In this document: positions 19,089 through 31,120 of the stretch, in pieces
Numbering within the stretch: position 1 is the stretch's first letter
Layout of the letters: each line of letters starts with the position of its first letter
Assembly (NCBI RefSeq): GCF_024586915.1
Contig: NZ_JANBVS010000002.1
Coordinates: forward strand, 496,001 to 560,000
Reading direction: 5' to 3'
Origin: Bradyrhizobium sp. SRS-191
Lineage (GTDB): Bacteria; Pseudomonadota; Alphaproteobacteria; Rhizobiales; Xanthobacteraceae
DNA: 64,000 nt
Made by a program: the position numbers and the translations under genes
Notes under the pieces: model-generated
Databases searched by the model: none
Seen by the model: the letters and a program-made list of their open reading frames with translations, nothing else
What the model was told of the DNA's origin: nothing

Positions 19089-19541
19089 ATGTTCTGGATG
19101 TCGCGCGCGATCGTCGTGCCGCTCTTGATGATGGCGACCTGCTCCCAGAACGAGACGCCGGCGACAGACGCCGCAACGCCCGTTGCCGCGGCTGCGCCGG
19201 TCATGGTGGCCAACCCGACCAAGATCGGGGAGTGCGCGGAGAGGACCATCGCATCCATTTCGACGCGCATGAACGACAGGCTGCCGTCCAAGCAGCCCAA
19301 GCCCGGCAAGGACGGCGGCAGCTTCGTGGCGTACACTAACAAGGATACGCAAGTGTTGTACGACTGGAGCGCGGCGCTCGCGCGCTCCAAGGTCGGCGAT
19401 CGCGTCCGGATGTGCCTCGTCTCGATTCCAAAGGATTGTCCGCCGGGCGACGAGCGCGGCCGCGTCTACGAGTCCACCAATCTGAGGACCAACGAGGCCT
19501 GGACCATGCCGGACGATCCTCATACCTGCGGCGGAGCCTAG
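19089..19541 (+). CDS. probable exported or lipid-anchored protein of unknown function
   Basis: The 150-residue product begins MFWMSRAIVVPLLMMATCSQ, a short signal-type segment ending at Cys18 in a weak lipobox (MATC), then an Ala/Pro/Thr-rich linker. The C-terminal about 110 residues contain four cysteines (GECAERT, RMCLVS, PKDCPPGD and HTCGGA) that could form disulfides in the periplasm. The ending is polar and has no catalytic signature. Met4 at 19098 is an alternative start. Function is unknown. Confidence 0.65.
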   Translation: MFWMSRAIVVPLLMMATCSQNETPATDAATPVAAAAPVMVANPTKIGECAERTIASISTRMNDRLPSKQPKPGKDGGSFVAYTNKDTQVLYDWSAALARSKVGDRVRMCLVSIPKDCPPGDERGRVYESTNLRTNEAWTMPDDPHTCGGA

Positions 19542-19733
19542 CGCCCGGACGGGGTCTTTTGTCCGCTGTGCATCCACCATATCTGGCACAAAAGCGCAGG
19601 ACGACCCGCAACGGCTTGGCTGTCCCTTGGCCTGCCGCTGCCCGTATGGTAAGGGCAGGGGTCTTTTCCGACCGCCTTCACTGAACCGACCGCAGACCGC
19701 TTAAGGTCTTGCGGACGTGGAGATATTCCGCCG

Positions 19734-21038
19734 ATGACCGCTTCCAGCGCCAAGCCCGCCTCGTCCGTCGATTCCTTCTTTTCCGCCCCCCTGGCCGAGG
19801 CCGATCCCGAGATCGCCGCCGCCATCAAGGGTGAGCTCGGTCGGCAACGGCACGAAATCGAGCTGATCGCCTCGGAAAACATCGTCAGCCGGGCGGTCCT
19901 GGAGGCACAGGGCTCGGTGATGACCAACAAATATGCCGAGGGTTATCCGGGCGCGCGCTATTATGGCGGCTGCGAATGGGTCGATGTCGCCGAGAACCTC
20001 GCGATCGACCGCGCCAAGAAACTGTTCGGCGCCAATTTCGCCAACGTCCAGCCGAACTCCGGCAGCCAGATGAACCAGGCAGTGTTCCTGGCGCTGCTGC
20101 AGCCCGGCGACACCTTCATGGGCCTAGACCTCGCCGCCGGTGGCCATCTGACCCACGGCTCGCCGGTCAACATGTCCGGCAAGTGGTTCAAGGCCGCGCA
20201 CTACACCGTCCGCCGTGACGACCACCTGATCGACATGGATGCGGTGGCCAAGCAGGCCGAGGAAGTGAAGCCGAAGCTGATCATCGCCGGCGGCAGCGCC
20301 TATTCGCGCCCGTGGGACTTCAAGCGCTTCCGCGAGATTGCCGACAGCGTCGGGGCCTATCTGCTGGTCGACATGGCGCACTTCGCCGGCCTCGTCGCCG
20401 GTGGCGCGCATGCCTCGCCGGTGCCGTATGCCCACATCACCACGACCACGACCCACAAGTCGCTGCGCGGCCCGCGCGGCGGCCTGATGCTGTGGAATGA
20501 CGAGCAGTTCACCAAGAAGATGAACTCGGCGATCTTCCCGGGCCTGCAGGGCGGCCCGCTGATGCACGTCATCGCCGCCAAGGCGGTGGCGTTCGCCGAG
20601 GCGCTGCGGCCGGAGTTCAAGGTCTACGCGAAGAACATCGTCGAGAATGCGAAGGCGCTGGCGGAATCGCTGCGCGCGCAGGGTTTCGACATCGTCTCCG
20701 GCGGCACCGACAACCACCTCATGCTGGTCGACCTCCGGCCGAAGGGGCTGAAGGGCAACGTCTCCGAGAAGGCGCTGGTCCGCGCCGGCATCACCTGCAA
20801 CAAGAACGGAATCCCGTTCGACCCCGAGAAGCCGTTCGTCACCTCGGGCCTGCGCCTCGGCACGCCCGCCGCGACCACCCGCGGCTTCGGCGTCGCGGAA
20901 TTCCAGCAGGTCGGCAGCCTGATCGCCGAGGTGCTGAACGCGATCGCGCAGTCTTCGGAAGGTAGCGCGCCGCTGGTGGAAGCCGCGGTGAAGGAGAAGG
21001 TGAAGGCGCTGACCGACCGGTTCCCGATCTATCAGTAA
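19734..21038 (+). CDS. glyA: serine hydroxymethyltransferase
   Basis: This 434-residue PLP enzyme interconverts serine and glycine with tetrahydrofolate and supplies one-carbon units. The PLP lysine is K242 in [26 protein letters not shown] and the N-terminal [14 protein letters not shown] are classic. It heads a cluster with nrdR, rib genes, nusB and thiL, with 13 bases to nrdR. The glyA-nrdR-ribD-ribE-ribH-nusB order is common in alphaproteobacteria. Confidence 0.97.
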   Translation: MTASSAKPASSVDSFFSAPLAEADPEIAAAIKGELGRQRHEIELIASENIVSRAVLEAQGSVMTNKYAEGYPGARYYGGCEWVDVAENLAIDRAKKLFGANFANVQPNSGSQMNQAVFLALLQPGDTFMGLDLAAGGHLTHGSPVNMSGKWFKAAHYTVRRDDHLIDMDAVAKQAEEVKPKLIIAGGSAYSRPWDFKRFREIADSVGAYLLVDMAHFAGLVAGGAHASPVPYAHITTTTTHKSLRGPRGGLMLWNDEQFTKKMNSAIFPGLQGGPLMHVIAAKAVAFAEALRPEFKVYAKNIVENAKALAESLRAQGFDIVSGGTDNHLMLVDLRPKGLKGNVSEKALVRAGITCNKNGIPFDPEKPFVTSGLRLGTPAATTRGFGVAEFQQVGSLIAEVLNAIAQSSEGSAPLVEAAVKEKVKALTDRFPIYQ

Positions 21039-21051
21039 GGCTTAAGGCGAC

Positions 21052-21537
21052 ATGCGCTGCCCGAGCTGCAACAGCCTCGATACGCAGGTGAAGGACTCCC
21101 GCCCCACCGAGGATTCCTCGGTGATCCGGCGGCGGCGGGTCTGCGTCACCTGCAATTTCCGCTTCACGACCTTCGAGCGGGTGCAGCTGCGCGAACTGAC
21201 CGTCATCAAGCGCAACGGCCGCCGCGTTCCGTTCGACCGCGACAAGCTGATGCGCTCGGTGCAGATCTCGCTGCGCAAGCGCTCGGTCGATCCAGAGCGC
21301 GTCGAGAAGATGGTGTCGGCGATCGTGCGCGAGCTCGAGAGCGGCGGCGAATCGGAGGTGTCGTCGGAGGCGATCGGCGAGATCGTGATGGAGCATCTGC
21401 GCGATCTCGACGACGTCGCCTATGTCCGCTTCGCCTCGGTCTATCGCAATTTCCGCGAGGCCAAGGACTTTGAGGCGGTGCTTGGCGAGCTGTCCTCGGA
21501 GGACGAGGCTCCGCGGCTGGCGCCGGTCCGCAAATGA
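21052..21537 (+). CDS. nrdR: transcriptional repressor of ribonucleotide reductase genes
   Basis: NrdR is a 161-residue ATP-cone repressor. It begins [17 protein letters not shown] and the zinc ribbon is completed by CVTCNFRF (residues 24-31). The ATP-cone follows from about residue 46 ([18 protein letters not shown]). It senses ATP/dATP and represses nrd operons. Its final bases overlap the ribD start as ATGA, so translation is coupled. Confidence 0.96.
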   Translation: MRCPSCNSLDTQVKDSRPTEDSSVIRRRRVCVTCNFRFTTFERVQLRELTVIKRNGRRVPFDRDKLMRSVQISLRKRSVDPERVEKMVSAIVRELESGGESEVSSEAIGEIVMEHLRDLDDVAYVRFASVYRNFREAKDFEAVLGELSSEDEAPRLAPVRK

Positions 21538-22685
21538 TCTTCCGGGTCCTGGTCGATCAGGTCGGCGAGAAGCTGCGTGCGCAGAAGGATGCCGATCGCC
21601 GCTACATGCAGCTGGCCTTGTCGCTCGGTCGGCGCGGGCAGGGCCGCACCTGGCCGAACCCCGCCGTCGGCGCCGTCGTGGTCAAGGATGGCGTGATCGT
21701 CGGCCGCGGCTGGACGCAGCCGGGCGGCCGGCCGCATGCCGAGCCCGAGGCGCTCCGGCGCGCCGGCGAGGCGGCCAAGGGCGCCACGCTCTATGTGACG
21801 CTGGAGCCGTGCTCCCATTTCGGCAAGTCGCCGCCTTGCGCCGATGCGGTGATCGCCGCCGGCATCAGCCGCGTCGTCTCGGCCATCGAGGATCCCAATC
21901 CCGAGGTGTCCGGGCAGGGCCATGCGAAGCTCCGCAGGGCCGGCATCCAGGTCGAAGTCGGCCTGTGCTCGGCGGACGCCAAGCGCGACCACGCCGGGTT
22001 CTTCCGCCGCATTCGCGAGGGCCGGCCGCACGTCGTTCTGAAGCTCGCCGTGTCGGCCGACGACAGGATCGCCGCGGCCGGCAACAAGCCGGTCGCCATC
22101 ACCGGCGAGGCGGCACGGACGCGCGTACATCTGTTGCGTGCCCAGAGCGACGCCATCCTGATCGGCGTGCGCACTGCGATCGCCGATGATCCGCTCCTGA
22201 CCTGCCGGTTGCCGGGCATGGAGACCCGTTCGCCGGTCCGTGTCGTGCTCGATCCGATGCTGCGACTCCCGATGACCAGCCGTTTGGTGCAATCGGCGCG
22301 AACCACCCCGCTCTGGATGGTTGCGTCCGCGCTTGCGGAGCCCGCGGCGGCGACCAAGCTCGGGGCTGCCGGTGCCCAGGTGATCCGGGTGCCGCCGCAG
22401 GCCGAGCCCTCCGCGCTGGAGCCGCCGGCGGTGGTCAAGGCCCTCGCCGAGAAAGGCATCACCCGGCTGATGATCGAAGGCGGCAGCCGCGTCGCATCGT
22501 CTTTCATGCAGAGCGGCCTGGTCGATGAAATCTGGCTCCTGCGCGGTCCCGGCGAGATCGGCGCCGACGGCATCGCTGCGCTGGACGCATTGCCGCTGAC
22601 CGCAATCACGCAGTCGCCGGACTATCGCGTCCGTGCTAGCGAGACGCTCGATCCTGACACCCTTACGATTTACGAGCGCGCGTAA
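21534..22685 (+). CDS. ribD: bifunctional riboflavin deaminase/reductase
   Basis: This 383-residue protein deaminates the pyrimidine precursor and then reduces the ribosyl side chain in riboflavin synthesis. The N-terminal deaminase zinc site is H68, C93 and C102, with proton-shuttle E70 (HAEPEAL and [13 protein letters not shown]). The C-terminal half is the DHFR-like reductase domain, with [12 protein letters not shown] and [12 protein letters not shown]. The first about 24 residues are an extension before the deaminase core, so Met25 is an alternative start. The preferred start overlaps nrdR by four bases. Its stop overlaps the ribE start. Confidence 0.95.
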   Translation: MIFRVLVDQVGEKLRAQKDADRRYMQLALSLGRRGQGRTWPNPAVGAVVVKDGVIVGRGWTQPGGRPHAEPEALRRAGEAAKGATLYVTLEPCSHFGKSPPCADAVIAAGISRVVSAIEDPNPEVSGQGHAKLRRAGIQVEVGLCSADAKRDHAGFFRRIREGRPHVVLKLAVSADDRIAAAGNKPVAITGEAARTRVHLLRAQSDAILIGVRTAIADDPLLTCRLPGMETRSPVRVVLDPMLRLPMTSRLVQSARTTPLWMVASALAEPAAATKLGAAGAQVIRVPPQAEPSALEPPAVVKALAEKGITRLMIEGGSRVASSFMQSGLVDEIWLLRGPGEIGADGIAALDALPLTAITQSPDYRVRASETLDPDTLTIYERA

Positions 22686-23293
22686 TGTTCACCGGCATCG
22701 TCACCGACATCGGCGAGATCGTCAGCCTGACGCCGCGGACTGAGGGCAAGCTGCACCGGCTGCGCATCGCCTGTGCCTACGACCAGGCCACGATCGCCGA
22801 TGGCGCATCGATCGCCAACAACGGCGTCTGCCTCACGGTTGTGCAGTCGGGTGTCGCCGACGGGAAGGCTTGGTTCGAGGTCGACGCCGCCGCGGAGACG
22901 CTGGCTCTGACCACAGCCAAGCACTGGCGCGTCGGTACCAAGCTCAACCTGGAGCGGGCGCTGAAGATCGGCGACGAGCTCGGCGGCCACATCGTCTCCG
23001 GCCATGTCGACGGCATCGCCACCATCGTCAGCCGCGAGAACCTGCCGGATATGGCGCGGTTCGTCTTCAAGACGAGCCGCGAGCTGGCACGCTTCATCGC
23101 CACCAAGGGCTCGATCACCCTCGACGGCGTCTCGTTGACGGTCAACACCGTGGACGAGCTGACCTTCTCAGTCCTCATCATCCCGCATACTCTGAGCGTC
23201 ACCACGCTGTCGTCCTGGCAGACCGGCAGCGAGGTCAATATCGAGGTCGACCTGATGGCGCGCTACGCGGCGCGCCTCACGGAAATGAAGTAG
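22685..23293 (+). CDS. ribE: riboflavin synthase, alpha chain
   Basis: This 202-residue enzyme dismutates two 6,7-dimethyl-8-ribityllumazine molecules to riboflavin. Two lumazine-binding barrels are visible: [12 protein letters not shown] with ASIANNGVCLTV in the first half, and HIVSGHVDGIATI with SITLDGVSLTVN in the second. The gene starts within the ribD stop (TAATG). A hairpin lies directly at its 3' end. Confidence 0.95.
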   Translation: MFTGIVTDIGEIVSLTPRTEGKLHRLRIACAYDQATIADGASIANNGVCLTVVQSGVADGKAWFEVDAAAETLALTTAKHWRVGTKLNLERALKIGDELGGHIVSGHVDGIATIVSRENLPDMARFVFKTSRELARFIATKGSITLDGVSLTVNTVDELTFSVLIIPHTLSVTTLSSWQTGSEVNIEVDLMARYAARLTEMK

Positions 23294-23312
23294 CCTCGAA
23301 AGCGAGGCTTTC
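23292..23312 (+). terminator. short hairpin at the 3' end of ribE
   Basis: AGCCTCG and CGAGGCT pair around AAAG, followed by TTCTGTCTT. The stem begins in the ribE stop codon. The T tract is imperfect, so it may attenuate rather than stop transcription into ribH, 185 bases downstream. I saw no FMN riboswitch consensus in that gap. Confidence 0.5.
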
Positions 23313-23478
23313 TGTCTTGGCTTTGCCGGCGCTCGCGCCTACAAGGCCAGCCCTCATGGCGAGGCGGCGCTGATGCGCCGGCTCGCGGCATGAGTTGATT
23401 TCATCTTGCCCTTCGCGACGCGGCCGAGTGGCCGCTCCCTTGTGGGGTGAGGCAGCTGAAGACAATGGAAACCGAACC

Positions 23479-23970
23479 ATGGCAGACGCACGGCGCGCGC
23501 CGCTGAAAGACCAGACCGATATCACCGGCGCCCGGGCGCTGATCGTCGAGGCGCGCTTCTATGACGATATCCAGGACGCGATGCTGGAGGGCGCCACCGC
23601 CGAGCTGAAGGCGGCCGGCGTCAGCTACGACGTCCTCACCGTCACCGGCTCGCTGGAAATCCCGGCCACGATCGCGATCGCGCTCGATGCAGCCGTCAAG
23701 ACCGGCAAGCCGTATGATCTCGCGATCGCGCTCGGCTGCGTGATCCGCGGCGACACCATTCATTTCGAGATCGTCTCGCAGGAATCCTCCCGGGCGCTGA
23801 TGGACCTCTCGGTCGCGCGCGGCCTGCCGCTCGGCAATGGCATTCTGACGGTCAACAATGAGGACCAGGCCTGGGCGCGCGCCCGCGTTTCCGAGATGAA
23901 CAAGGGCGGCGATGCCGCCCGCGCCGCGCTCGCGGTGCTGCGCATCAAACGCCGTCTGGCGCGAGGCTGA
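23479..23970 (+). CDS. ribH: 6,7-dimethyl-8-ribityllumazine synthase
   Basis: This 163-residue lumazine synthase condenses the pyrimidinedione with 3,4-dihydroxy-2-butanone 4-phosphate. Core motifs are [27 protein letters not shown] and [14 protein letters not shown], the last with the catalytic His. The start at 23479 yields the usual N-terminus; an ATG at 23395 only adds translated intergenic sequence. One base separates it from nusB. Confidence 0.95.
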   Translation: MADARRAPLKDQTDITGARALIVEARFYDDIQDAMLEGATAELKAAGVSYDVLTVTGSLEIPATIAIALDAAVKTGKPYDLAIALGCVIRGDTIHFEIVSQESSRALMDLSVARGLPLGNGILTVNNEDQAWARARVSEMNKGGDAARAALAVLRIKRRLARG

Positions 23971-23971
23971 G

Positions 23972-24484
23972 ATGGCCGAGAACAGCAACAGACCGTTCAA
24001 GGGCCCGATCCGCGCCAACAACGACCGCAAGGCCAACCGTCGCGGCGCCGCGCGCCTCGCCGCCGTCCAGGCGCTGTACCAGATGGACATCGCCGGCGCC
24101 GGCATCAACGACGTCCTCGCCGAATTCGAGAGCCATTGGCTCGGCAACGAGGTCGAGGGTGAGCAGTATCTGCCGGCCGAGGCCGCGTTCTTCCGCGACA
24201 TCGTCTCCGGTGTGGTGCGCGACCAGACCAAGATCGATCCGGTGCTGGACACCGCGCTGGAGCGCGGCTGGCCGCTGCAGCGGATCGAGGCCATCCTGCG
24301 CGCCGTTCTGCGCGCCGGCGCCTATGAGCTGGAGCGGCGCAAGGACGTGCCGGCCAAGGTCGTCGTGTCCGAATATGTCGACATCGCCCACGCCTTCGTC
24401 GAGCGCGACGAGACCGGCATGGTCAACGCCGTGCTGGAGCAGCTCGCCCGGCAGTATCGCGGCGACGAGCTGGGGCCGAAATAG
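23972..24484 (+). CDS. nusB: transcription antitermination factor NusB
   Basis: This 170-residue all-helical protein works with NusE in rRNA antitermination. RGAARLAAVQALYQMDIAG is the conserved helix 1, and the C-terminal half has ERRKDVPAKVVVSEYVDIAHAF. Met at 23972 follows the ribH stop directly. Earlier starts would overlap ribH in another frame. Confidence 0.95.
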   Translation: MAENSNRPFKGPIRANNDRKANRRGAARLAAVQALYQMDIAGAGINDVLAEFESHWLGNEVEGEQYLPAEAAFFRDIVSGVVRDQTKIDPVLDTALERGWPLQRIEAILRAVLRAGAYELERRKDVPAKVVVSEYVDIAHAFVERDETGMVNAVLEQLARQYRGDELGPK

Positions 24485-24548
24485 GTGATGCGCCGGACCG
24501 CAGCAGGGTCGTTGCGAACCGGCGCGGTGCCAGCCTGCTTGCTCAACT

Positions 24549-24650
24549 GTCATCACCCGCGAAAGCGGGTGATCCAGTATTCCAGAGACGTTCGAGGAAT
24601 ACGGAGGGGCCGCGGCGTACTGGATCGCCCGGTGGAGCCGGGCGATGACA
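24549..24650. repeat. cruciform-type intergenic repeat (family C) between nusB and thiL
   Basis: Outer arms TGTCATC and GATGACA (24549-24555, 24644-24650) and middle arms GATCCAGTA and TACTGGATC (24571-24579, 24618-24626) enclose two tight hairpins: CACCCGC-GAAA-GCGGGTG and CGCCCGG-TGGAG-CCGGGCG. The structure would fold as a three- or four-way junction in RNA. It lies inside the probable operon. Confidence 0.8.
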
Positions 24651-24672
24651 GCGGAGTGCGGGGAGGGCGCCC

Positions 24673-25665
24673 ATGACCCAAGCGCCCTCCGGCGAGGACT
24701 CCCTCATCGCCCGCTACTTCAAGCCCCTGGCGACCGATCCCGGCGCTTTCGGCCTCGTTGACGACGCCGCCACCATCCAGGCCGGCGCTGACGACCTCGT
24801 TGTCAACACCGACGCCATCGTCGAAGGCGTCCATTATCTCCCCGACGACCCGCCCGACACCATCGCGCGCAAGGCGCTGCGGGTGAACCTGTCCGATCTC
24901 GCCGCCAAGGGCGCGATCCCCGCCGGCTTCCTGCTGACGCTCGCTTTGCGGCAGAAGGACGAGGACTGGCTCGCCGCCTTCGCCCGCGGCCTCGGCGAGG
25001 ACGCGACAAGCTTCGGCTGCTCGCTGCTCGGCGGCGACACCGTGTCGACGCCGGGGCCCGTGATGATCTCGGTCACCGCGTGGGGCCGGGTGCCCCGGGG
25101 CCGCATGGTGCACCGCTTCGGTGCCCGGCCGGGCGACAGGGTCATGGTCACCGGCGCGATCGGCGATGCCGCGCTCGGCTTGAGCATCCTGACGAGCAAA
25201 GCGGAAGCAGACTTGCTGGCTGATGATGCCGCCGCACGGGACATGCTGATCGGCCGCTACCGTGTGCCGCAGCCGCGCAATGCGCTGGCCATGGCCGTCC
25301 GGGATTACGCGACGGCGTCGATGGACGTCTCCGACGGTCTTGCCGGCGACCTGACCAAGCTTTGTGCTGCCTCTTCCGTGAGCGCCGACATCGTCCTGTC
25401 ACACGTTCCGATCTCATCAGCAGCAAGCAAGCTCGTTGCTGCGGGAGCGATCCAGCTGGAAACTCTGATCTCCGGCGGCGACGACTACGAGATTCTCTGC
25501 ACTGTTCCCGCAGCGCAATGCGACGCATTCCGCACTGCAGCTGACGCAGCAGGCATTGCTGTTGCCGACGTCGGCGCCATCGTCGCAGGATCGCATGCGC
25601 CGCGATTCCTTGACGGGCAGGGCCGTCCAATCAGCTTGAAACGGTTGTCCTACAGCCACTTCTGA
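24673..25665 (+). CDS. thiL: thiamine-monophosphate kinase
   Basis: This 330-residue ATP-dependent kinase makes thiamine diphosphate. Its AIRS/PurM-type fold is shown by DDAATIQAG, VVNTDAIVEGVHY, ALRVNLSDLAAKGA, LLGGDTVSTPG, and the late motifs SMDVSDGLAGDL and LISGGDDYEILC. The gene follows nusB after a 188-base gap filled by the cruciform repeat. Confidence 0.95.
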   Translation: MTQAPSGEDSLIARYFKPLATDPGAFGLVDDAATIQAGADDLVVNTDAIVEGVHYLPDDPPDTIARKALRVNLSDLAAKGAIPAGFLLTLALRQKDEDWLAAFARGLGEDATSFGCSLLGGDTVSTPGPVMISVTAWGRVPRGRMVHRFGARPGDRVMVTGAIGDAALGLSILTSKAEADLLADDAAARDMLIGRYRVPQPRNALAMAVRDYATASMDVSDGLAGDLTKLCAASSVSADIVLSHVPISSAASKLVAAGAIQLETLISGGDDYEILCTVPAAQCDAFRTAADAAGIAVADVGAIVAGSHAPRFLDGQGRPISLKRLSYSHF

Positions 25666-25869
25666 CACCCATTCGCAGCCGCACAATGCGACCAAAGAAG
25701 CGTCTGAATTTGGAGCGGTTCAGGTGTCGCGGCGTTGCGTCATCATGGCGATTTTGGCAAGGTTCATGATGTTCGAGGCGGCTCCGCCCGGAGCGGCCTG
25801 ACAAGGGGGCGTGCGTCGCACCATCGCGGCGTGACGTAGTTAGAAAAAGCAAAGAGCCGAGGAAACTAA

Positions 25870-27990
<2,121 letters not shown>

Positions 27991-28007
27991 AAGTAGAACT
28001 GTCGCGA

Positions 28008-28043
28008 CAAAAAAGACCCCGCGGTGCGAGCCGCGGGGTTTTT
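28008..28043. terminator. bidirectional rho-independent terminator between hppA and the DUF2336 gene
   Basis: The stem ACCCCGCGG-TGCGAG-CCGCGGGGT is followed by a T run on the plus strand and preceded by an A run (28009-28014), so it can terminate both hppA and the convergent gene. Confidence 0.88.
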
Positions 28044-28063
28044 CGTTCGTCTTGGGAGTCTTG

Positions 28064-29158
28064 CTACTCCGCCGCGCGCTGCTGCGTCCGGTAGCTCTGG
28101 AGGGTGCTCTGCGCCATGCGCGGCTGCATCTGTGTGAAGTTCGCCAGATGCTGATCGAGCTGCGGGCGGGCGCTGCCGCTGGCGCTGGCCTGCATGAACA
28201 GCAGCGTCGTGGTGGTGACCCAGGAGAGGTCGAGCGCCTTGGCCAGCACCAGGAGCTGATCCGGCTGCTTGCGCACGAAGGAGCGCTCGACGACGTCGAG
28301 CGGCAGCTTGCACATCAGGGCCAGCGCCAGGGTGACCTTGTCGAAGCTGCCTTCCTTGGCAAAGCCGTGCAGCTGGGCTTCGTGGAGCTGGCCGGTCGCG
28401 TGCAGCATCTCGACATAGCCCTTCGCGTCGGCGAAATCCGCCGAGCGCATGCGCGCCGCCGCCTGAAGCCGATCGGACGCCTGCGCAACGGCGAGCTCGA
28501 CGATCTCCTTGCGCGAGGCATCGGCCGACGCGAGCTGACCGCGCACGGCGTCCGAAGCTTCCACGAACAGCCGGACCAGCACCTCGCGCGGACTGTCAGG
28601 ACGGCTCCACAGCTTCATCGCGAGGCCGGGATCGCCGGACGCCTTGGTGACGAGACCTGAAAATCCGTGCTCGGAAAAGCGTGCGCCGTCATTGTTGGCG
28701 GTGTTTGCGACGACGGCCTGATCGCCGCGATCGACCAGTACGTCGGTGATGGCCTCGGTCAGGGTCTTGCGGCCGGAGATCGCCAGGAGATGCTCCTGGC
28801 TACGCGCCTGCGCGGTGGCGACCAGCGTATGCTCGTCGAGCCGGTCGCTCTGGCGCAGGACGGGACCCGCAACCGCGATCGTCTCGTCACTGGCCAGCAG
28901 CTTGATCAGGCGCGGCGGCGCATCCGGCAGCACTGCGAGACGGCTGCCGAGCTGCGCCCGGGCCGCGACGGCGACGTTGTCGAGCAGCTTGAACAGCACG
29001 TGATCGAACAGGTCGACATGCTCTTCGTTGAACTTGCCGGAGCCGACGACGAACAGGTCGGTGACACGATCCAGGATTTCCGACTGTCGCGAGACGTAAC
29101 GGCTGGCGAGGATGTCTTCGAGCTGATGCAGGACTTTGTTGGGCAAGGCGCGGCTCAT
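28064..29158 (-). CDS. DUF2336-domain protein
   Basis: This is a 364-residue soluble, helix-rich protein of the alphaproteobacterial DUF2336 family. It begins MSRALPNKVLHQLEDILASR when started at 29158, the family-like N-terminus. The interior is a series of HEAT-like helical pairs (for example VAVAARAQLGSRLA and PVLRQSDRLDEHTLVATA). The biochemical role is unknown. Related proteins occur near motility and cell-cycle genes in other species, which does not help here. Confidence 0.8.
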   Translation of the reverse strand: MSRALPNKVLHQLEDILASRYVSRQSEILDRVTDLFVVGSGKFNEEHVDLFDHVLFKLLDNVAVAARAQLGSRLAVLPDAPPRLIKLLASDETIAVAGPVLRQSDRLDEHTLVATAQARSQEHLLAISGRKTLTEAITDVLVDRGDQAVVANTANNDGARFSEHGFSGLVTKASGDPGLAMKLWSRPDSPREVLVRLFVEASDAVRGQLASADASRKEIVELAVAQASDRLQAAARMRSADFADAKGYVEMLHATGQLHEAQLHGFAKEGSFDKVTLALALMCKLPLDVVERSFVRKQPDQLLVLAKALDLSWVTTTTLLFMQASASGSARPQLDQHLANFTQMQPRMAQSTLQSYRTQQRAAE

Positions 29159-29363
29159 GCGATGGTCGACGCCGCTGCCTGCCCTTCGGACGGTGATCAG
29201 GGGGAGGTCCTCTCGGAGGGCTTCGCCCCGGCATCCGCTGACGGTATCTTGCAACCAGATCAAAGACACGCGGCAGTCATCTATCGCACCATTCGGCTTA
29301 AGGTGCCGTTACACCGGACGCCGAAGGCCGGTACTCCGGTGTCGCCCGGACGGCTGGCGCCAT

Positions 29364-30371
29364 TCACTGCACATCCATCTGCAGCCCTTCCTTCTGGATG
29401 ATGGCGGCGAATTTGGTGGTCTCGGCCTGGACGAAATCGCCGAACTGCTGCGGCGTGCCGTAATCGGCCCGGGCGCCCATCGCGGCGATGTTCTTTCGGA
29501 TGTCCTCGCGCTCCAGCAGCGCCTTGACCTGCAAATTGAGGGCATTGACGATCTCGGGCGGGCAGGCCTTGGGCAGGAACACGCCGAACCAGGACGACAC
29601 GTCGAACTTGGCAAGCTCCGGCGCGCTCTCGCGCATGGTCGGCATGTCCGGCGCATTGGCGCTGCGCTCGGGGGTCGTCACGCACAGGCCGGTCAGCTTG
29701 CCGTCCTGGATCTGCGGCAGCGACGGAAACAGGTTGTCGAACAGGATCTGGATGTCACCGGCGAGCGCGGCCTGCAACGCCGGGCCGGCGCCGCGGAACG
29801 GGATGTGCGTCATCTTCAGGCCCGTGAGCTGCAGGAACCAGGCGCCGGTGAGGTGCGGGCTCTGGCCGACGCCGGATGAGCCGTAATTCAGCTTGTCGGG
29901 ATTGGCCTTCAGGTAGGCGATCAGCTCGGGGATCGATTTGATCCCGGTCGACGGATGCGCCGAGACGATGTTCGGGATGCGGATCATGTTCGACACCGCC
30001 TGCAGCTGATCCGGCTTGTAGGCGAGGTTGCGGAAGATCGAATAGGCGATCGCGTTGGGGCCGGGATTGCCGATCAGGATGGTATAGCCGTCGCCCTTGG
30101 TGTTGCGCGCCACTTCGGCGGTGCCGATCGTGCCGCCACCGCCGGACCGGTTCTCGACCACGGCGGATTGTCCCCACGCCGTCTGCAGATGTGCGGCCAA
30201 TAGCCGGCCCATCACGTCGGTGCTGCCGCCTGGCGCTGCCGGCACGATCAGCTTCACCGTTTCGGTCGGACGCCAGTCGGCGAAGCTCGTGCGCGGCAGA
30301 ATGGCGGCGGTGGACAGCGCCGCGGCGCCGGATAGCAGCTTGCGGCGCGACAGCGCGATGCGATGAGCCAA
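29364..30371 (-). CDS. Bug-type (TctC family) periplasmic solute-binding protein
   Basis: The 335-residue product is a tripartite tricarboxylate transporter receptor. A Tat-like signal is visible (RIALSRRKLLSGAAAL), with cleavage after about residue 32. The mature part shows VKLIVPAAPGGSTDVMGRL and the family loop VENRSGGGGTIGT. I place the start at a TTG because GGGAGGA lies correctly before it; the ATG at 30458 would add 29 residues with no signal-like character. No tctA or tctB genes are adjacent, the usual orphan situation for Bug proteins, so the ligand is unknown. Confidence 0.88.
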   Translation of the reverse strand: MAHRIALSRRKLLSGAAALSTAAILPRTSFADWRPTETVKLIVPAAPGGSTDVMGRLLAAHLQTAWGQSAVVENRSGGGGTIGTAEVARNTKGDGYTILIGNPGPNAIAYSIFRNLAYKPDQLQAVSNMIRIPNIVSAHPSTGIKSIPELIAYLKANPDKLNYGSSGVGQSPHLTGAWFLQLTGLKMTHIPFRGAGPALQAALAGDIQILFDNLFPSLPQIQDGKLTGLCVTTPERSANAPDMPTMRESAPELAKFDVSSWFGVFLPKACPPEIVNALNLQVKALLEREDIRKNIAAMGARADYGTPQQFGDFVQAETTKFAAIIQKEGLQMDVQ

Positions 30372-30528
30372 TGATTCCTCCCAGCTTTTGTTGGGTGGGA
30401 GGGTAGGGACGATTGCGCCGCCAGAGCAAGCACGGGAAACGCACGCAAGCTGCGCCAATCAGCGCAGCTGACATCGTTCCTGCCGTGACCCGGAATCAAT
30501 ATTCCGGACGACGGCCATCAGCTGCGGA

Positions 30529-31002
30529 TCAGTTGAAGCTGAGCAGCTTGAACAGCGGCGTCAGGTAGCTGAGCTCCTGGCCCGAGGTCGGCGTGGTGCG
30601 GCTGACGAAGTCGAAGATCTTGCCGTCCTTCATGCCGTAATTGGCAAGCCGCCGGACCTGGCGGTTCTTGTCGAAATAGATCGCGACGACGCGCTGGTCC
30701 ACGACCTTCTGGTTCATGAAGGCCACCGTGCGCTCGGCGCGCTGGGAGATGTAATAGAACACCTCGCCGTCGAGCGTCGCGACCGTGGAGGGAGTCCCCA
30801 TCACGATCAGCACCTGGTCCTGGCTGGCGCCGATCGGGATCTGCTCCAGCGCGCCGGGCGGCATGATGTAGCCCTTCTGGAACTGCTCGCCGGTGCAGGC
30901 GGCCAGCGCGAGGCAGGTCAGCGCGATGGCGCCGGCGGTGCGCAGACGGGTGCTGAGGCCATGGTTGAGCAGGCGGGCGGTCATTCGCATTGTGTGGGTC
31001 AT
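30529..31002 (-). CDS. bamE: outer-membrane protein assembly factor BamE (SmpA/OmlA lipoprotein)
   Basis: This 157-residue lipoprotein belongs to the BAM complex that inserts beta-barrel proteins. The lipobox LALAAC places the acylated cysteine at 36. The mature SmpA/OmlA domain has GASQDQVLIVMGTPSTV. The C-terminus GQELSYLTPLFKLLSFN is typical of Bradyrhizobium-type BamE. It is divergent from the bc1 chaperone gene across 118 bases. This bamE-chaperone-yceD-plsX-fabH-ihfA-merR order is conserved in rhizobia. Confidence 0.92.
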   Translation of the reverse strand: MTHTMRMTARLLNHGLSTRLRTAGAIALTCLALAACTGEQFQKGYIMPPGALEQIPIGASQDQVLIVMGTPSTVATLDGEVFYYISQRAERTVAFMNQKVVDQRVVAIYFDKNRQVRRLANYGMKDGKIFDFVSRTTPTSGQELSYLTPLFKLLSFN

Positions 31003-31120
31003 CTTCTTCAGATCGGATCCCGTCCCCTTGCGTCGGGCAGGGCGTTGACGTACCGGGCAAAGCAGCGGATTGCAACATGCCCCCGCACCGGGTCACGGAA
31101 ACTCAAGCCGCGGAACCTTC

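Noticed and set aside
23294..23478. FMN riboswitch before ribH
   Set aside because: The gap is long enough but the conserved FMN aptamer elements were not visible; the only structure is a small hairpin at the ribE end.
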